Positions 27,522 through 37,810 of a stretch of 64,000 bases of DNA are shown here, in pieces (the first letter of the stretch is position 1; each line of letters begins with the position of its first letter). This DNA comes from Gammaproteobacteria bacterium (GTDB lineage: Bacteria > Pseudomonadota > Gammaproteobacteria > Burkholderiales > Burkholderiaceae_C). The DNA lies in the NCBI GenBank assembly GCA_025359085.1, contig JANYHL010000033.1, forward strand, positions 62,001 to 126,000, in the 5' to 3' direction. Below the pieces are notes generated by a model, which worked only from the letters and a program-made list of their open reading frames with translations, did not search any database and was not told the DNA's origin. A program made the position numbers and the translations under genes.

Positions 27522-28226
27522 TCAAAGCGCGCGACGAACCATCATTTCCTTGATCTTGCCTATGGCCCTGGTCGGATTGAGGCTCTTGGGGCAAACATCG
27601 ACGCAGTTCATTATGCTGGTGCAGCGGAACAGGCGATAAGGGTCTTCCAGGTTATCAAGCCGCTCGCTGGTCGCCTCATCGCGACTGTCAGATAGAAAGC
27701 GGTAGGCTTGCAGCAAACCGGCCGGGCCGACAAATTTGTCCGGGTTCCACCAGAAAACCGGGCAACTGGTGGTGCAACTTGCGCACAAAATGCATTCATA
27801 CAAGCCATTGAGTTCATCGCGCTCCTCGGGGCTCTGCAGACGCTCTTTTTCTGGCGGCCGGGTTTCATTGATCAAATAGGGCTTGATCGAGTGATACTGC
27901 TTGAAGAACAGCGTCATATCAACGATCAGGTCGCGCACCACCGGCAGGCCCGGCAACGGTTTAAGAACAATCGTGTCGGGTAAAGTCAGCATATTGACCA
28001 GGCAGGCCAAACCGTTCTTGCCATTGATGTTCATGGCGTCTGAGCCGCAAATGCCTTCGCGGCATGAACGCCGGTAAGAAATGGTGGGGTCCGTTGCTTT
28101 TAGTTTAGTCAAAACGTCAAGCAACATGCGTTCGCTGCCATCAAGCTCGACCTCGATAGTCTGCATATAAGGCTTGGCATCGGTGTCAGGGTTATAGCGG
28201 TAAATCTGTATAGTACGTTTAGCCAT
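27522..28226 (-). CDS. sdhB: Succinate dehydrogenase iron-sulfur subunit
   Basis: This 234-residue subunit carries three Fe-S clusters. CREGICGSDAMNINGKNGLAC ligates the 2Fe-2S cluster, while CILCASCTTSCP and CTSIMNCVDVCPKSLNP ligate the 4Fe-4S and 3Fe-4S clusters. It transfers electrons from SdhA to the quinone site. It lies directly between sdhA and sdhE. Confidence 0.97.
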   Translation of the reverse strand: MAKRTIQIYRYNPDTDAKPYMQTIEVELDGSERMLLDVLTKLKATDPTISYRRSCREGICGSDAMNINGKNGLACLVNMLTLPDTIVLKPLPGLPVVRDLIVDMTLFFKQYHSIKPYLINETRPPEKERLQSPEERDELNGLYECILCASCTTSCPVFWWNPDKFVGPAGLLQAYRFLSDSRDEATSERLDNLEDPYRLFRCTSIMNCVDVCPKSLNPTRAIGKIKEMMVRRAL

Positions 28227-28280
28227 GATTTGCTTTCTTGTTCAGTTGGAGGCGGCGCTTGTGGTCTGTACTGCAAATTA

Positions 28281-30086
28281 TCAAAAGGTTCGGATCTTGG
28301 GCGGTACAGAGGCAACAGTCAGGGGTTTGAGGTTAACTGGCTTGTAGCTCAGACTGTTGGTGGCTTTGTCCCACAAGGTGTGTTTGAGCCAATTGACATC
28401 GTCTCGGCCCAACGGACAAGTAGCGTCGTCAGCGGGACGGTCGTAATCCATCACGCTGTGAGCACCACGGCATTCATGCCGTGCCGCTGCCGACACCATG
28501 GTTGACTGAGCCACTTCAATCATGTTTTCCACTTCGAGCGCCTCGATGCGCTCGGTGTTGAAGATTTGCGACTTGTCGGTTAGCTTGATATCGGTGACGC
28601 GTTGGCGCAATTGGGAAATCTTGACGACGCCTTCGTCCATGCTCGCCTGGGTGCGGAACACGCTGGCGTGCTGCTGCATGATGTCGCGCATGTCGCCAGC
28701 GACAACCTGCGCGTATTCTCCTGTCGTGGCCGTGTTGAGCCGGTCAAGGCGTTCGAGGGATATATCCGCGGCATTGGCCGGCAGCGGTTTGTGTTCCGTG
28801 TTCTTGTTGTTGAAATCGATGATGTGCAGGCCTGCAGCACGGCCAAAAACCACGATATCAAGCAAGGAGTTGGTGCCTAGTCGATTTGCGCCGTGCACGC
28901 TGACACAAGCACATTCGCCCACAGCGTACAGACCGTTGACGACTTCCTGCGCCCCATTGCTGCTGGGCACAACGACCTGACCGCTGATATTGCTGGGAAT
29001 GCCGCCCATCTGGTAATGGTTGGTCGGAATCACCGGGATCGGCTCTTTGGTGATGTCGACATTGGCAAAGTTGTGGCCGATTTCAAACACGCTGGGCAAG
29101 CGCAGCGCGATCGTCTCGGCACCCAGGTGCGTCATGTCCAGGTTGATGTAGTTCTTATTCGGGCCGCAACCGCGTCCTTCCTTGATTTCCTGGTCCATGC
29201 AGCGCGACACAAAGTCGCGGGGCGCCAAGTCCTTCATGGTGGGTGCATAACGCTCCATGAAGCGCTCTCCATTGCTGTTGCGCAGAATCGCGCCTTCACC
29301 ACGACAGCCTTCGGTGAGCAGGACGCCTGCGCCAGCCACGCCCGTAGGGTGAAACTGCCAGAATTCCATGTCTTGCAAAGGAATGCCGGCGCGAGCCGCC
29401 ATCCCCAGCCCATCACCCGTATTGATGTAGGCGTTGGTCGATGCGGCAAAAATCCGCCCGGCGCCACCTGACGCTATCATGACGGTCTTCGCCTGCAAAA
29501 TGTAGATTTCACCGGTTTCCATCTCGAGTGCCGTGACGCCAACGACATCGCCATCGGCGTCGCGAATCAGATCCAGCGCCATCCACTCGACAAAGAAATT
29601 GGTTCGCGCCTTGACGTTTTGCTGATACAACGTGTGCAGCATGGCATGACCTGTGCGGTCTGCCGCTGCGCAGGCGCGCCCCACTGGTTTTTCGCCATAG
29701 TTGCTGGAATGCCCCCCAAAAGGACGCTGGTAAATGGTGCCATCAGGATTGCGGTCAAACGGCATTCCGAAGTGTTCGAGTTCGTAAACCACTTTGGGCG
29801 CCTCGCGGCACATGAACTCAATGGCATCTTGGTCGCCCAACCAGTCCGACCCCTTAATGGTGTCGTAAAAGTGATAATGCCAGTTATCCTCGGCCATGTT
29901 GCCTAGGGCGGCGCCGATGCCGCCCTGTGCTGCAACGGTGTGAGATCGTGTCGGGAATACCTTGGACAGCACAGCGACGTTCAGGCCGGCATTGGCCAGT
30001 TGAAGCGAGGCACTCATGCCAGCCCCACCCGCACCGACGATAACGACGTCAAATTTGCGCTTGGTAATTTTGGAAGTAGCAGTCAT
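28281..30086 (-). CDS. sdhA: Succinate dehydrogenase flavoprotein subunit
   Basis: This 601-residue subunit oxidises succinate. The FAD-binding GAGGAGMSASLQLANAGL (about residues 18-35), the FAD-attachment motif RSHTVAAQGGIGAALG with its histidine, and HECRGAHSVMDYDRPADD are all present. Length is normal. It is encoded between sdhD and sdhB. Confidence 0.98.
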   Translation of the reverse strand: MTATSKITKRKFDVVIVGAGGAGMSASLQLANAGLNVAVLSKVFPTRSHTVAAQGGIGAALGNMAEDNWHYHFYDTIKGSDWLGDQDAIEFMCREAPKVVYELEHFGMPFDRNPDGTIYQRPFGGHSSNYGEKPVGRACAAADRTGHAMLHTLYQQNVKARTNFFVEWMALDLIRDADGDVVGVTALEMETGEIYILQAKTVMIASGGAGRIFAASTNAYINTGDGLGMAARAGIPLQDMEFWQFHPTGVAGAGVLLTEGCRGEGAILRNSNGERFMERYAPTMKDLAPRDFVSRCMDQEIKEGRGCGPNKNYINLDMTHLGAETIALRLPSVFEIGHNFANVDITKEPIPVIPTNHYQMGGIPSNISGQVVVPSSNGAQEVVNGLYAVGECACVSVHGANRLGTNSLLDIVVFGRAAGLHIIDFNNKNTEHKPLPANAADISLERLDRLNTATTGEYAQVVAGDMRDIMQQHASVFRTQASMDEGVVKISQLRQRVTDIKLTDKSQIFNTERIEALEVENMIEVAQSTMVSAAARHECRGAHSVMDYDRPADDATCPLGRDDVNWLKHTLWDKATNSLSYKPVNLKPLTVASVPPKIRTF

Positions 30087-30178
30087 GATTTAAATTGAGT
30101 CTCGGTTTTTGGATGCAACAAGCCACGGCTTGCAGACCATTTTTACGAACACATGGGGTAAAATTTTTTGGACGCTTC

Positions 30179-30544
30179 TTACAGACGCCACAGGACTTGA
30201 ATGCCCCAGCCAGTGCAACTGACCAGCCAGACGATGGCAAATACGTCCAGGACAAAGCGGACGCCATAGGGATGGACGTAGTCCTGGAAAATATTACGCA
30301 TGCCAACCCACACGTGGTACAGAAGAGAGAGGATGACGGTGAAAGTAATAGCCTTCATCCACTGTGGAGAAAAGATACCGGCCCATAGGGCATAACCGAT
30401 CGGACCTTTGGTAAATACCAACTGGGCCAGAACCAGCACGGTAAAGAGTGCCATTAAGACGGCAGTCACGCGTTGCGACAGCCAGTCGCGCATACCGTAA
30501 TGCGCGCCGACAACGAGGCGATGGGGACCAAAATTAACAGACAT
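30179..30544 (-). CDS. sdhD: Succinate dehydrogenase membrane anchor subunit
   Basis: This 121-residue protein has three hydrophobic helices. The first follows MRDWLSQRVTAVLM, and the second holds YHVWVGMRNIFQDYVHP with the conserved haem/quinone-site His, Arg and Asp-Tyr. It anchors SdhAB in the membrane with SdhC. It lies 52 bp after sdhC and 92 bp before sdhA. Confidence 0.93.
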   Translation of the reverse strand: MSVNFGPHRLVVGAHYGMRDWLSQRVTAVLMALFTVLVLAQLVFTKGPIGYALWAGIFSPQWMKAITFTVILSLLYHVWVGMRNIFQDYVHPYGVRFVLDVFAIVWLVSCTGWGIQVLWRL

Positions 30545-30596
30545 GATTAGTTTCCTGATTGTTGGGGTGTAGCGCGGATGGCCCGACCCACAAAAT

Positions 30597-31040
30597 TTAA
30601 TAGAGACCGAAAAGCTTGGCGCCCAATACCACCGTCAGACCCAACGTGACAGCCATTACGACAACGGATGACGATTTGCCGAATTCTTTCGTGGTGGCTT
30701 CGTGATGGGTATCCATCCACAGGTGACGAATGCCAGCAAGAAAGTGGTGCAGGTAAGCCCAGATCAGCCCCAGCGCGACCAGCTTCCAGATGAAGCCGGG
30801 CAAACCCAGCATGCCAACATTGAAGGCTGAGGTGAATTTATCGAATGAGATTTCGGAGGAGATCGAGTTGTCAAACATCCAGATGATGAAAGGCATCAGG
30901 AAGAACATGATGGCACCACTGACGCGGTGCATTCCCGACACAATGGAGGCGAGTGGCCATCGGTAACTGATGAGATCACTACCGCCAATGTTGTAGAATT
31001 CTGGCCGTTTTTTTGCCGGGCTTGTCGCTGATTCAGACAT
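30597..31040 (-). CDS. sdhC: Succinate dehydrogenase cytochrome b556 subunit
   Basis: This 147-residue anchor subunit shows the SdhC signature: RPEFYNIGGSDLISYRWPLASIVSGMHRVSGAIMF contains the conserved SxxHRxSG, and HHFLAGIRHLWMD gives the haem-ligand His region. Three transmembrane helices are visible. It is the first gene of the sdh operon. The 206-bp upstream gap before gntR should hold the promoter, but I could not assign -10 and -35 boxes with confidence. Confidence 0.95.
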   Translation of the reverse strand: MSESATSPAKKRPEFYNIGGSDLISYRWPLASIVSGMHRVSGAIMFFLMPFIIWMFDNSISSEISFDKFTSAFNVGMLGLPGFIWKLVALGLIWAYLHHFLAGIRHLWMDTHHEATTKEFGKSSSVVVMAVTLGLTVVLGAKLFGLY

Positions 31041-31247
31041 ACTTTGCTTTCTATGTTTTGGGTAGCTGCTTTGTAACCGATCTTGGCAACTCCAAACATT
31101 CTATTGCAATGTTGAGGCCATACAGGCCCAAGCCTGACTACAGATTGATCTGCAACAAAAGATGTGTTCACGAGATCCGTATTCATTCCCTGTTGTATTT
31201 GTTCATTGTCATTTCCTGCGCCGTCGATGGCATACGAAACGCACGGC

Positions 31248-32051
31248 TCAACTCAGGACGTTTAGGTAGTGATGGGTGTCCGTGCGGTAGTAGCCACGGC
31301 GCAGTTCCATGGGTTCGTCCTGGTAGGTGTAGGCGATCCGCTCGACGCTCAACAAGGGCGTACCGCGCCCTACTTTCAATAGCTTCTCACGACCTTCCAA
31401 GGCGGGCTCGGCGCGTATTTTCTCTTCGGCGCGAACCATGCGGACATTGAATTCGGTCTCAAACAAGGCGTACATCGGACCCTGATAGTTGGCCAGTCGT
31501 TCGGCAGTCAGGCCTTTGAACGGGATGGCGGGCAGCCAGATGTCTTCCAAAATGATCGGCGTGCCGGCAAAACTCAACACGCGGCGCGCTTGCAGCACCG
31601 GGTCGCCCGTGCGCAATGCCAGGGCTCGCGCAATATCGGCGCTGGCGCGGGTGCGGCGACAATCAATGACGTTGCGCTGGGCCGGGCCTTCGCTGCCCGG
31701 CAGGCCGTTGTCAGGGACGAGTTTCAAGAACCGGAATTGCACTTGTTGCTCAGCATGGGTGGCCACAAAAGTCCCCTTGCCTTGGCGGCGTACCAGCAGA
31801 TTCTCGGTGGCCAGTTCATCAATGGCTTTGCGCACCGTACCCTGACTGACCCGAAAACGTGCGGCCAATTCCATCTCACTGGGAATCGTCTCGCCGGGTT
31901 TCCATTCGCCCGCGCACAGGCTGTTCAGAATCAAGCTTTTGATCTGTTGGTACAGCGGGCTGAACGCCGCGGCGAGGGGCGCCGCAACAGCCACCGTGCT
32001 GCCAGCGCCTGTAGAAATTTTGTCGGCCATTGAAGAAGAGGATGGGCGCAT
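31248..32051 (-). CDS. GntR-family (HutC subfamily) transcriptional regulator
   Basis: This 267-residue regulator has an N-terminal winged helix (FRVSQGTVRKAIDELATENLLVRRQGKGTFV, about residues 66-96) and a C-terminal UTRA effector domain ending LRRGYYRTDTHHYLN. It lies between the divergent mdh gene and the sdh operon, so control of TCA-cycle genes is likely but inferred. A 12-bp palindrome 16 bp upstream of its ATG is a candidate operator. A start at the next ATG (32030) is possible. Confidence 0.88.
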   Translation of the reverse strand: MRPSSSSMADKISTGAGSTVAVAAPLAAAFSPLYQQIKSLILNSLCAGEWKPGETIPSEMELAARFRVSQGTVRKAIDELATENLLVRRQGKGTFVATHAEQQVQFRFLKLVPDNGLPGSEGPAQRNVIDCRRTRASADIARALALRTGDPVLQARRVLSFAGTPIILEDIWLPAIPFKGLTAERLANYQGPMYALFETEFNVRMVRAEEKIRAEPALEGREKLLKVGRGTPLLSVERIAYTYQDEPMELRRGYYRTDTHHYLNVLS

Positions 32052-32066
32052 ATATGTTGAATCTTA

Positions 32067-32078
32067 TCTTATATAAGA
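32067..32078. promoter_or_regulatory. Palindromic candidate operator between gntR and mdh
   Basis: TCTTATATAAGA is a perfect 12-bp palindrome. It lies 12 bp upstream of the -35-like TTGACG of mdh and just upstream of the gntR start, so a bound repressor could affect both genes. Confidence 0.55.
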
Positions 32079-32090
32079 CAGAAGACAAAA

Positions 32091-32120
32091 TTGACGAAAC
32101 CGGTTTTTCCAGAGTAAACT
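32091..32120 (+). promoter_or_regulatory. Probable sigma-70 promoter of mdh
   Basis: TTGACG at 32091-32096 and TAAACT at 32115-32120 are spaced by 18 bp and precede the mdh ATG by about 78 bp. The -35 is close to consensus; the -10 is moderate. Confidence 0.5.
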
Positions 32121-32197
32121 TGTTGTCATTCTGAGGGGCTCATGCAACCCGTTTGAGCAGCCACCAGGTCCCGTTTCACAACACTGGAGTTCTCACT

Positions 32198-33184
<987 letters not shown>

Positions 33185-33290
33185 TAAAGTCTGCCGTCCC
33201 GGCACGGGCCCGAAATCCCTGGTGTTAAGGCCCTGGTCGGGTTGACACGGCATGGATTGCGGATTTCGCCCGGCCCGGCAAATCATCTAA

Positions 33291-34358
33291 ATGCAACATC
33301 CCCGCGACATCCTTCACGGTGCACAAGCCAGCACACCCTTGCCGGTGTGCGACCATTACTGCGGGGTCGAGGCGCTGATGATCAAAAGTCTGGCTCTGCA
33401 GACCGAAATGTCTGCAGAGCTCGGTTCTTGTGGCTTCGATGTCACGCTCGATTGCGAGGATGGGGCGCCGGCGGGCGATGAAAAAAATCAGGCTAATCTG
33501 GTTGCAGCCCTCGTCAATCAAGCGTTGTCAGCTACTAATAATATAGCAAATGGTAAAAACCATCGGGTTGCGGTGCGGGTCCATCCGGTCGATCACCCGG
33601 CGTTTGAGCAGGATGTGGACATCATTGTCGGTGGCGCGGCGGCTGGCTTGTGCCACGTGATGATTCCCAAGGTGGAGACGCGCGCTGACGTGGATCGGGC
33701 CGTGCAACGGGTAGATCAGGCGGCGGCGCCATCCGGACGACGCAGCCCACTGCCTTTGCATGTATTGCTGGAGTCGCCTGCCGCCGTGCACCATGCATTC
33801 GAGATTGCGGCGCACCCGCGGGTCCAGTCGATCAGCTTTGGTTTGATGGACTTTGTGTCAAGTCACGGTGGCGTCATTCCGGCCAGTGCCATGGGTGTCG
33901 CTGCTGATCCGGCTTGGCACAGCCTGGACCAATTCACCCATCCGCTGGTACGACGGGCCAAGCTGGAAATCAGCTCGGCCTGCCATGCACATGGCAAAGT
34001 GCCCTCGCATTGTGTCGTGACCGAGTTCAGAGACGTCGCGCTGTTGCAGTCGGCTGCTCGGCAAGCGGCGCGCGCCTTTGGCTACACCCGCATGTGGAGT
34101 ATTCATCCGGCCCAAATCCGGCCGATCCTGCAGGCTTTTGCACCTGAGACGCAAGAGATTGAACTGGCTGCGAATATCATGCAGGCGGGCGGTCAGGTGG
34201 ACTGGGCACCGATCTCTTTTGGCGGCAAATTGCATGACCGTGCCAGCTACCGTTATTTTTGGCAAGTGCTGCAGCGGGCCCACCAGACCGGCTGTCGTCT
34301 CCCGGCGGCGGCCGATGTTTATTTTTCGGATTCATTTCGGCGCAATGCCAATAACTGA
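33291..34358 (+). CDS. HpcH/HpaI aldolase / citrate lyase beta-like protein
   Basis: This 355-residue TIM-barrel protein belongs to the CitE-like C-C lyase family. The metal site is suggested by VTLDCEDGAPAGDE, VMIPKVET and HVLLESPAAVH with the conserved Glu, and SFGLMDFVSSHGG. Its substrate is unknown; malyl-CoA or citramalyl-CoA lyase-like activity is possible given mdh and acnB nearby. The segment QALSATNNIANGKN is encoded by dispersed element copy F and looks like an in-frame insertion between conserved blocks. The gene starts 106 bp after mdh. Confidence 0.85.
   Translation: MQHPRDILHGAQASTPLPVCDHYCGVEALMIKSLALQTEMSAELGSCGFDVTLDCEDGAPAGDEKNQANLVAALVNQALSATNNIANGKNHRVAVRVHPVDHPAFEQDVDIIVGGAAAGLCHVMIPKVETRADVDRAVQRVDQAAAPSGRRSPLPLHVLLESPAAVHHAFEIAAHPRVQSISFGLMDFVSSHGGVIPASAMGVAADPAWHSLDQFTHPLVRRAKLEISSACHAHGKVPSHCVVTEFRDVALLQSAARQAARAFGYTRMWSIHPAQIRPILQAFAPETQEIELAANIMQAGGQVDWAPISFGGKLHDRASYRYFWQVLQRAHQTGCRLPAAADVYFSDSFRRNANN
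33499..33547 (-). repeat. Dispersed TAGCT-N19-GGGCTA element, copy F (inside CitE-like gene)
   Basis: On the minus strand: GCTATATTATTAGTAGCT, 19 nt, then GGGCTGCAACCA. The AT-rich left half stands out against GC-rich coding sequence. Confidence 0.75.
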
Positions 34359-35046
34359 GATTACAGGTGTGATAAAAAATATCTTTGCAGCGTTCCTGTT
34401 GACTCTGGTGCCTCTGGCCCTGCTGGCGGCGCCTGCCAAGGTGGTTCGCAAGACCAAACGCTTGGCCCCGAGCCAGGTAGAAATAAAATCCACGGCGGTT
34501 CAAATGGCCTCGGGTATCCGGGCCGCGGAGGCGGCCCTGAGCCCCGCCGAACTGGTCATTGCGGCGCGGGTATACCAGGGCAAGATGTCCTGCGAGCTGG
34601 GCGCTTCTGTCACCGTGACGGCAGACGCCAAAGTACCGGGTTTTTTCGATCTGCAGATCAAGAACCTCAAATACCGGATGGCGCCGGTGGTTACGAGCAC
34701 CGGTGCCATCCGGTTGGAAGACCAGCAGGCCGGCGCCGTGTGGCTGCAGTTGTCCAACAAGTCCATGTTGATGAATCAAAAGCTCGGGCAACGGCTGGCC
34801 GATGTTTGCATGAATCCCGAGCAGATAGTGGTGGCCGAGCTGTTGATCAAGAACCCGGCGCCCAGTCTGCTGGATGCCCCGATCATGGTTGCCGCAGAGC
34901 CCAAGCCGCCGGTCGCCGCGCCAGACCCGGCGCCCAGCCTGCCCGATGCCCCGATCGTTATTGCCGCAGAGCCCAAGCCGCCGGTCGCCGCGCCAGATAC
35001 GGCGCCCAGCCTGCCCGATGCCCCGATCGGAATTACTATTAAATAG
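34345..35046 (+). CDS. Exported protein with C-terminal tandem repeats, function unknown
   Basis: This protein of 233 residues (or 226 from the GTG at 34367) has a signal peptide (IKNIFAAFLLTLVPLALLAA). The conserved-looking middle contains AARVYQGKMSCELGASVTV and LADVCMNPEQIVVAELL. The C-terminus is a 24-residue repeat, PAPSLxDAPI plus AAEPKPPVAAPD, encoded by 72-bp units. The third unit is cut short by dispersed element copy I, which supplies the final codons and stop. The ATG overlaps the CitE-like gene by 14 bp. I recognise no function; proteins of this type occur beside acnB in related bacteria. Confidence 0.75.
   Translation: MPITEITGVIKNIFAAFLLTLVPLALLAAPAKVVRKTKRLAPSQVEIKSTAVQMASGIRAAEAALSPAELVIAARVYQGKMSCELGASVTVTADAKVPGFFDLQIKNLKYRMAPVVTSTGAIRLEDQQAGAVWLQLSNKSMLMNQKLGQRLADVCMNPEQIVVAELLIKNPAPSLLDAPIMVAAEPKPPVAAPDPAPSLPDAPIVIAAEPKPPVAAPDTAPSLPDAPIGITIK
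34861..35030 (+). repeat. 72-bp tandem repeat in coding sequence
   Basis: Units begin CCCAGTCTGC or CCCAGCCTGC at 34861, 34933 and 35005. Two are complete; the third breaks off after about 26 bp, where dispersed element copy I begins. The near-identity of the units indicates recent duplication. Confidence 0.85.
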
Positions 35047-35083
35047 ATAGCGGGTAATGCAAGCTTAACAAGGGCTAGAGCCA
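35035..35083 (+). repeat. Dispersed TAGCT-N19-GGGCTA element, copy I
   Basis: ACTATTAAATAGATAGCG, 19 nt, GGGCTAGAGCCA, then a T-run (35084-35090). It supplies the stop codon (TAG, 35044-35046) of the repeat protein and ends 27 bp before acnB. Confidence 0.8.
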
Positions 35084-35109
35084 TTTTTTTCATAAATAAG
35101 GAGTCAATC

Positions 35110-37689
35110 ATGTTGCAAAATTACCGTGCCCACGTGGCCGAACGCGCCGCCCTCGGCATTCCCCCGTTGCCCTTGTCTGCCCAGCAGACCGTCGAACTCA
35201 TTGAGCTGCTGAAAAATCCGCCCAAGGGTGAAGACACCACTTTGTTGGACCTGATCACGCACCGCGTGCCCGCCGGTGTCGATGATGCGGCCAAGGTTAA
35301 GGCCTCTTATTTGGCAGCGGTGGCGCATGGCACTGAAAAATGCCGGCTGATCTGTCCTGAAAAGGCCACTGAATTGCTAGGGACCATGCTGGGCGGTTAC
35401 AACATCAGCCCGCTGATTGATTTGCTGGAGCAACCGGCGGTTGCTCAGGTAGCGGCCAATGGGCTGAAAAAGACCTTGCTGATGTTCGACCAGTTCCATG
35501 ATGTGCAAGAAAAAGCCGACAAAGGCAACGCACAAGCCAAAGCCGTGCTGCAAAGCTGGGCTGATGCCGAATGGTTCACCTCGCGCCCGGAAGTGCCGCA
35601 GTCAATCAAGCTCACCGTGTTCAAGGTGGCGGGTGAAATCAACACCGATGACCTGTCACCCGCACCCGATGCCTTCAGCCGCCCCGATATTCCCTTGCAT
35701 GCCCTGGCCATGCACAAAAATGCACGCCCCGGTATCGTCCCTGAAGAAGATGGCAAGCGCGGTCCGGTCAAGTTTTTTGACGAACTCAAAGCCAAGGGCA
35801 ACCTGGTCGCTTATGTTGGCGACGTGGTGGGCACTGGCTCCAGCCGTAAATCAGCCACCAACTCGGTGCTCTGGTTCACGGGCCAGGACATTCCGTTCGT
35901 GCCGAACAAGCGCTTTGGTGGCGTCTGTCTGGGTGGCAAGATTGCGCCGATCTTCTACAACACCATGGAAGATTCGGGCGCGCTGCCGATCGAACTCGAT
36001 GTGAGCCAGATGGAGATGGGTGATGTCATCGAGTTGCGCCCCTATGAGGGTAGAGCTTTGAAAGACGGCAAGGTTGTGGCCGAGTTCAAGCTCAAAAGCG
36101 AGGTGCTGTTTGACGAAGTACGTGCCGGGGGTCGCATTCCCTTGATCATCGGCCGCGGCCTGACCGCCAAGGCGCGCGAGGCGCTGGGCCTGCCCGTGAG
36201 CACCTTGTTCCGCCTGCCGCAAAACCCGGTTGATACCGGCAAAGGTTTCAGCCTGGCGCAAAAGGTGGTCGGTCGTGCCTGCGGTCTGCCCGAAGGCCAA
36301 GGCGTGCGCCCCGGCACTTACTGTGAACCAAAAATGACCAGCGTGGGTTCGCAAGACACCACTGGCCCCATGACCCGTGACGAGTTGAAAGACCTGGCCT
36401 GCCTGGGGTTCAGTGCTGATCTGGTGATGCAGTCGTTCTGCCATACCGCGGCTTACCCGAAGCCGGTGGACGTGAAAATGCATCACGAACTGCCCGCGTT
36501 CATGAACAATCGCGGTGGCATCACGCTGCGCCCGGGCGACGGCATCATTCACTCCTGGCTTAACCGCATGCTGCTGCCTGACACCGTGGGCACCGGCGGC
36601 GATAGCCACACCCGTTTCCCGATTGGCATCAGCTTCCCCGCCGGCTCCGGCCTGGTGGCGTTTGGCGCGGCCACCGGCGTTATGCCGCTGGACATGCCAG
36701 AGAGTGTGCTGGTGCGCTTCAAAGGCAACATGCAGCCGGGCGTCACGCTGCGTGATCTGGTCAATGCCATTCCGCTTTATGCCATCAAGGCGGGCTTGCT
36801 GACGGTGGCCAAGCAGGGCAAGAAGAACGTGTTCTCGGGTCGTATACTGGAAATCGAAGGCCTGCCTGACCTCAAGGTGGAACAGGCTTTTGAGCTGAGC
36901 GATGCCTCAGCCGAGCGCAGTGCCGGCGGCTGCACCGTCAAGCTGAACAAAGAGCCCATCATCGAGTACATCAACAGCAACATCACGTTGCTCAAATGGA
37001 TGATTGCCACTGGTTATCAGGATGCGCGCACCATCAGCCGCCGCATCAAGGCCATGCAGGCCTGGCTGGCCAATCCGCAATTGCTGGAGCGTGATGCCGA
37101 TGCTGACTATGCTGCCGTGATCGAGATTGACCTGGCTGACATTCATGAGCCCATCGTGGCTTGCCCGAACGACCCGGATGACGTGAAGACACTGTCTGAT
37201 GTGGCGGGTGCCAAGATCGAAGAAGTGTTTATCGGCTCCTGCATGACCAATATCGGTCACTTCCGCGCAGCAAGCAAGCTGCTGGAAAACAAGCGCGATA
37301 TCCCGGTCAAACTGTGGGTGGCGCCGCCGACCAAGATGGATGCCAAGCAGCTCAGCGAAGAAGGCCATTACGGGGTGCTGGGATCGGCCGGTGCGCGCAT
37401 GGAGATGCCCGGGTGCAGCCTGTGCATGGGCAACCAGGCGCAGGTCAAAGAAGGTGCGACCGTGTTTTCCACGTCCACGCGCAACTTCCCGAATCGTCTG
37501 GGTAAAAACAGCAACGTTTATCTGGGGAGCGCCGAACTGGCGGCCATTTGCGCCAAGCTGGGCCGTATCCCGACTCAAGCCGAGTACATGGCCGATATGG
37601 CTGTGTTGACCCCCGCCAGCAAAACTGTCTATCAGTATTTGAACTTCGACAAGGTGAAGGACTATACCGACGCCGCCGCCGTGGTGTAG
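35110..37689 (+). CDS. acnB: Aconitate hydratase B
   Basis: This 859-residue bifunctional aconitase/2-methylisocitrate dehydratase is full length. It begins with the AcnB HEAT-like domain ([19 protein letters not shown]). It carries the swivel-domain [14 protein letters not shown] and [13 protein letters not shown], and the cluster cysteines lie in [24 protein letters not shown] and [19 protein letters not shown] lies 8 nt before the ATG. It is the last gene of the mdh-acnB run and converges on the YeeE/YedE pair. Confidence 0.97.
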   Translation: MLQNYRAHVAERAALGIPPLPLSAQQTVELIELLKNPPKGEDTTLLDLITHRVPAGVDDAAKVKASYLAAVAHGTEKCRLICPEKATELLGTMLGGYNISPLIDLLEQPAVAQVAANGLKKTLLMFDQFHDVQEKADKGNAQAKAVLQSWADAEWFTSRPEVPQSIKLTVFKVAGEINTDDLSPAPDAFSRPDIPLHALAMHKNARPGIVPEEDGKRGPVKFFDELKAKGNLVAYVGDVVGTGSSRKSATNSVLWFTGQDIPFVPNKRFGGVCLGGKIAPIFYNTMEDSGALPIELDVSQMEMGDVIELRPYEGRALKDGKVVAEFKLKSEVLFDEVRAGGRIPLIIGRGLTAKAREALGLPVSTLFRLPQNPVDTGKGFSLAQKVVGRACGLPEGQGVRPGTYCEPKMTSVGSQDTTGPMTRDELKDLACLGFSADLVMQSFCHTAAYPKPVDVKMHHELPAFMNNRGGITLRPGDGIIHSWLNRMLLPDTVGTGGDSHTRFPIGISFPAGSGLVAFGAATGVMPLDMPESVLVRFKGNMQPGVTLRDLVNAIPLYAIKAGLLTVAKQGKKNVFSGRILEIEGLPDLKVEQAFELSDASAERSAGGCTVKLNKEPIIEYINSNITLLKWMIATGYQDARTISRRIKAMQAWLANPQLLERDADADYAAVIEIDLADIHEPIVACPNDPDDVKTLSDVAGAKIEEVFIGSCMTNIGHFRAASKLLENKRDIPVKLWVAPPTKMDAKQLSEEGHYGVLGSAGARMEMPGCSLCMGNQAQVKEGATVFSTSTRNFPNRLGKNSNVYLGSAELAAICAKLGRIPTQAEYMADMAVLTPASKTVYQYLNFDKVKDYTDAAAVV

Positions 37690-37715
37690 ATCGTTTTGGT
37701 GCAAGACAATGGGTG

Positions 37716-37808
37716 GGGCACGGGCAGAAGCTTACTTCTGTCGGGTGCCGTCACAGACTAGCCGCCTTACCTGATCAGGCGACAATTTCACTTCTGTAAC
37801 CCGTGCCC
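37716..37808. other. Long imperfect inverted repeat between acnB and the YeeE/YedE genes
   Basis: GGGCACGGG plus CAGAAG (37716-37730) pairs with CTTCTG, a TAA bulge, and CCCGTGCCC (37791-37808). A competing small hairpin, CAGAAG-CTTA-CTTCTG (37725-37740), uses the same left arm. It lies between convergent genes and could act as a bidirectional terminator, but it lacks a clean T-run. Confidence 0.6.
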
Positions 37809-37810
37809 GT

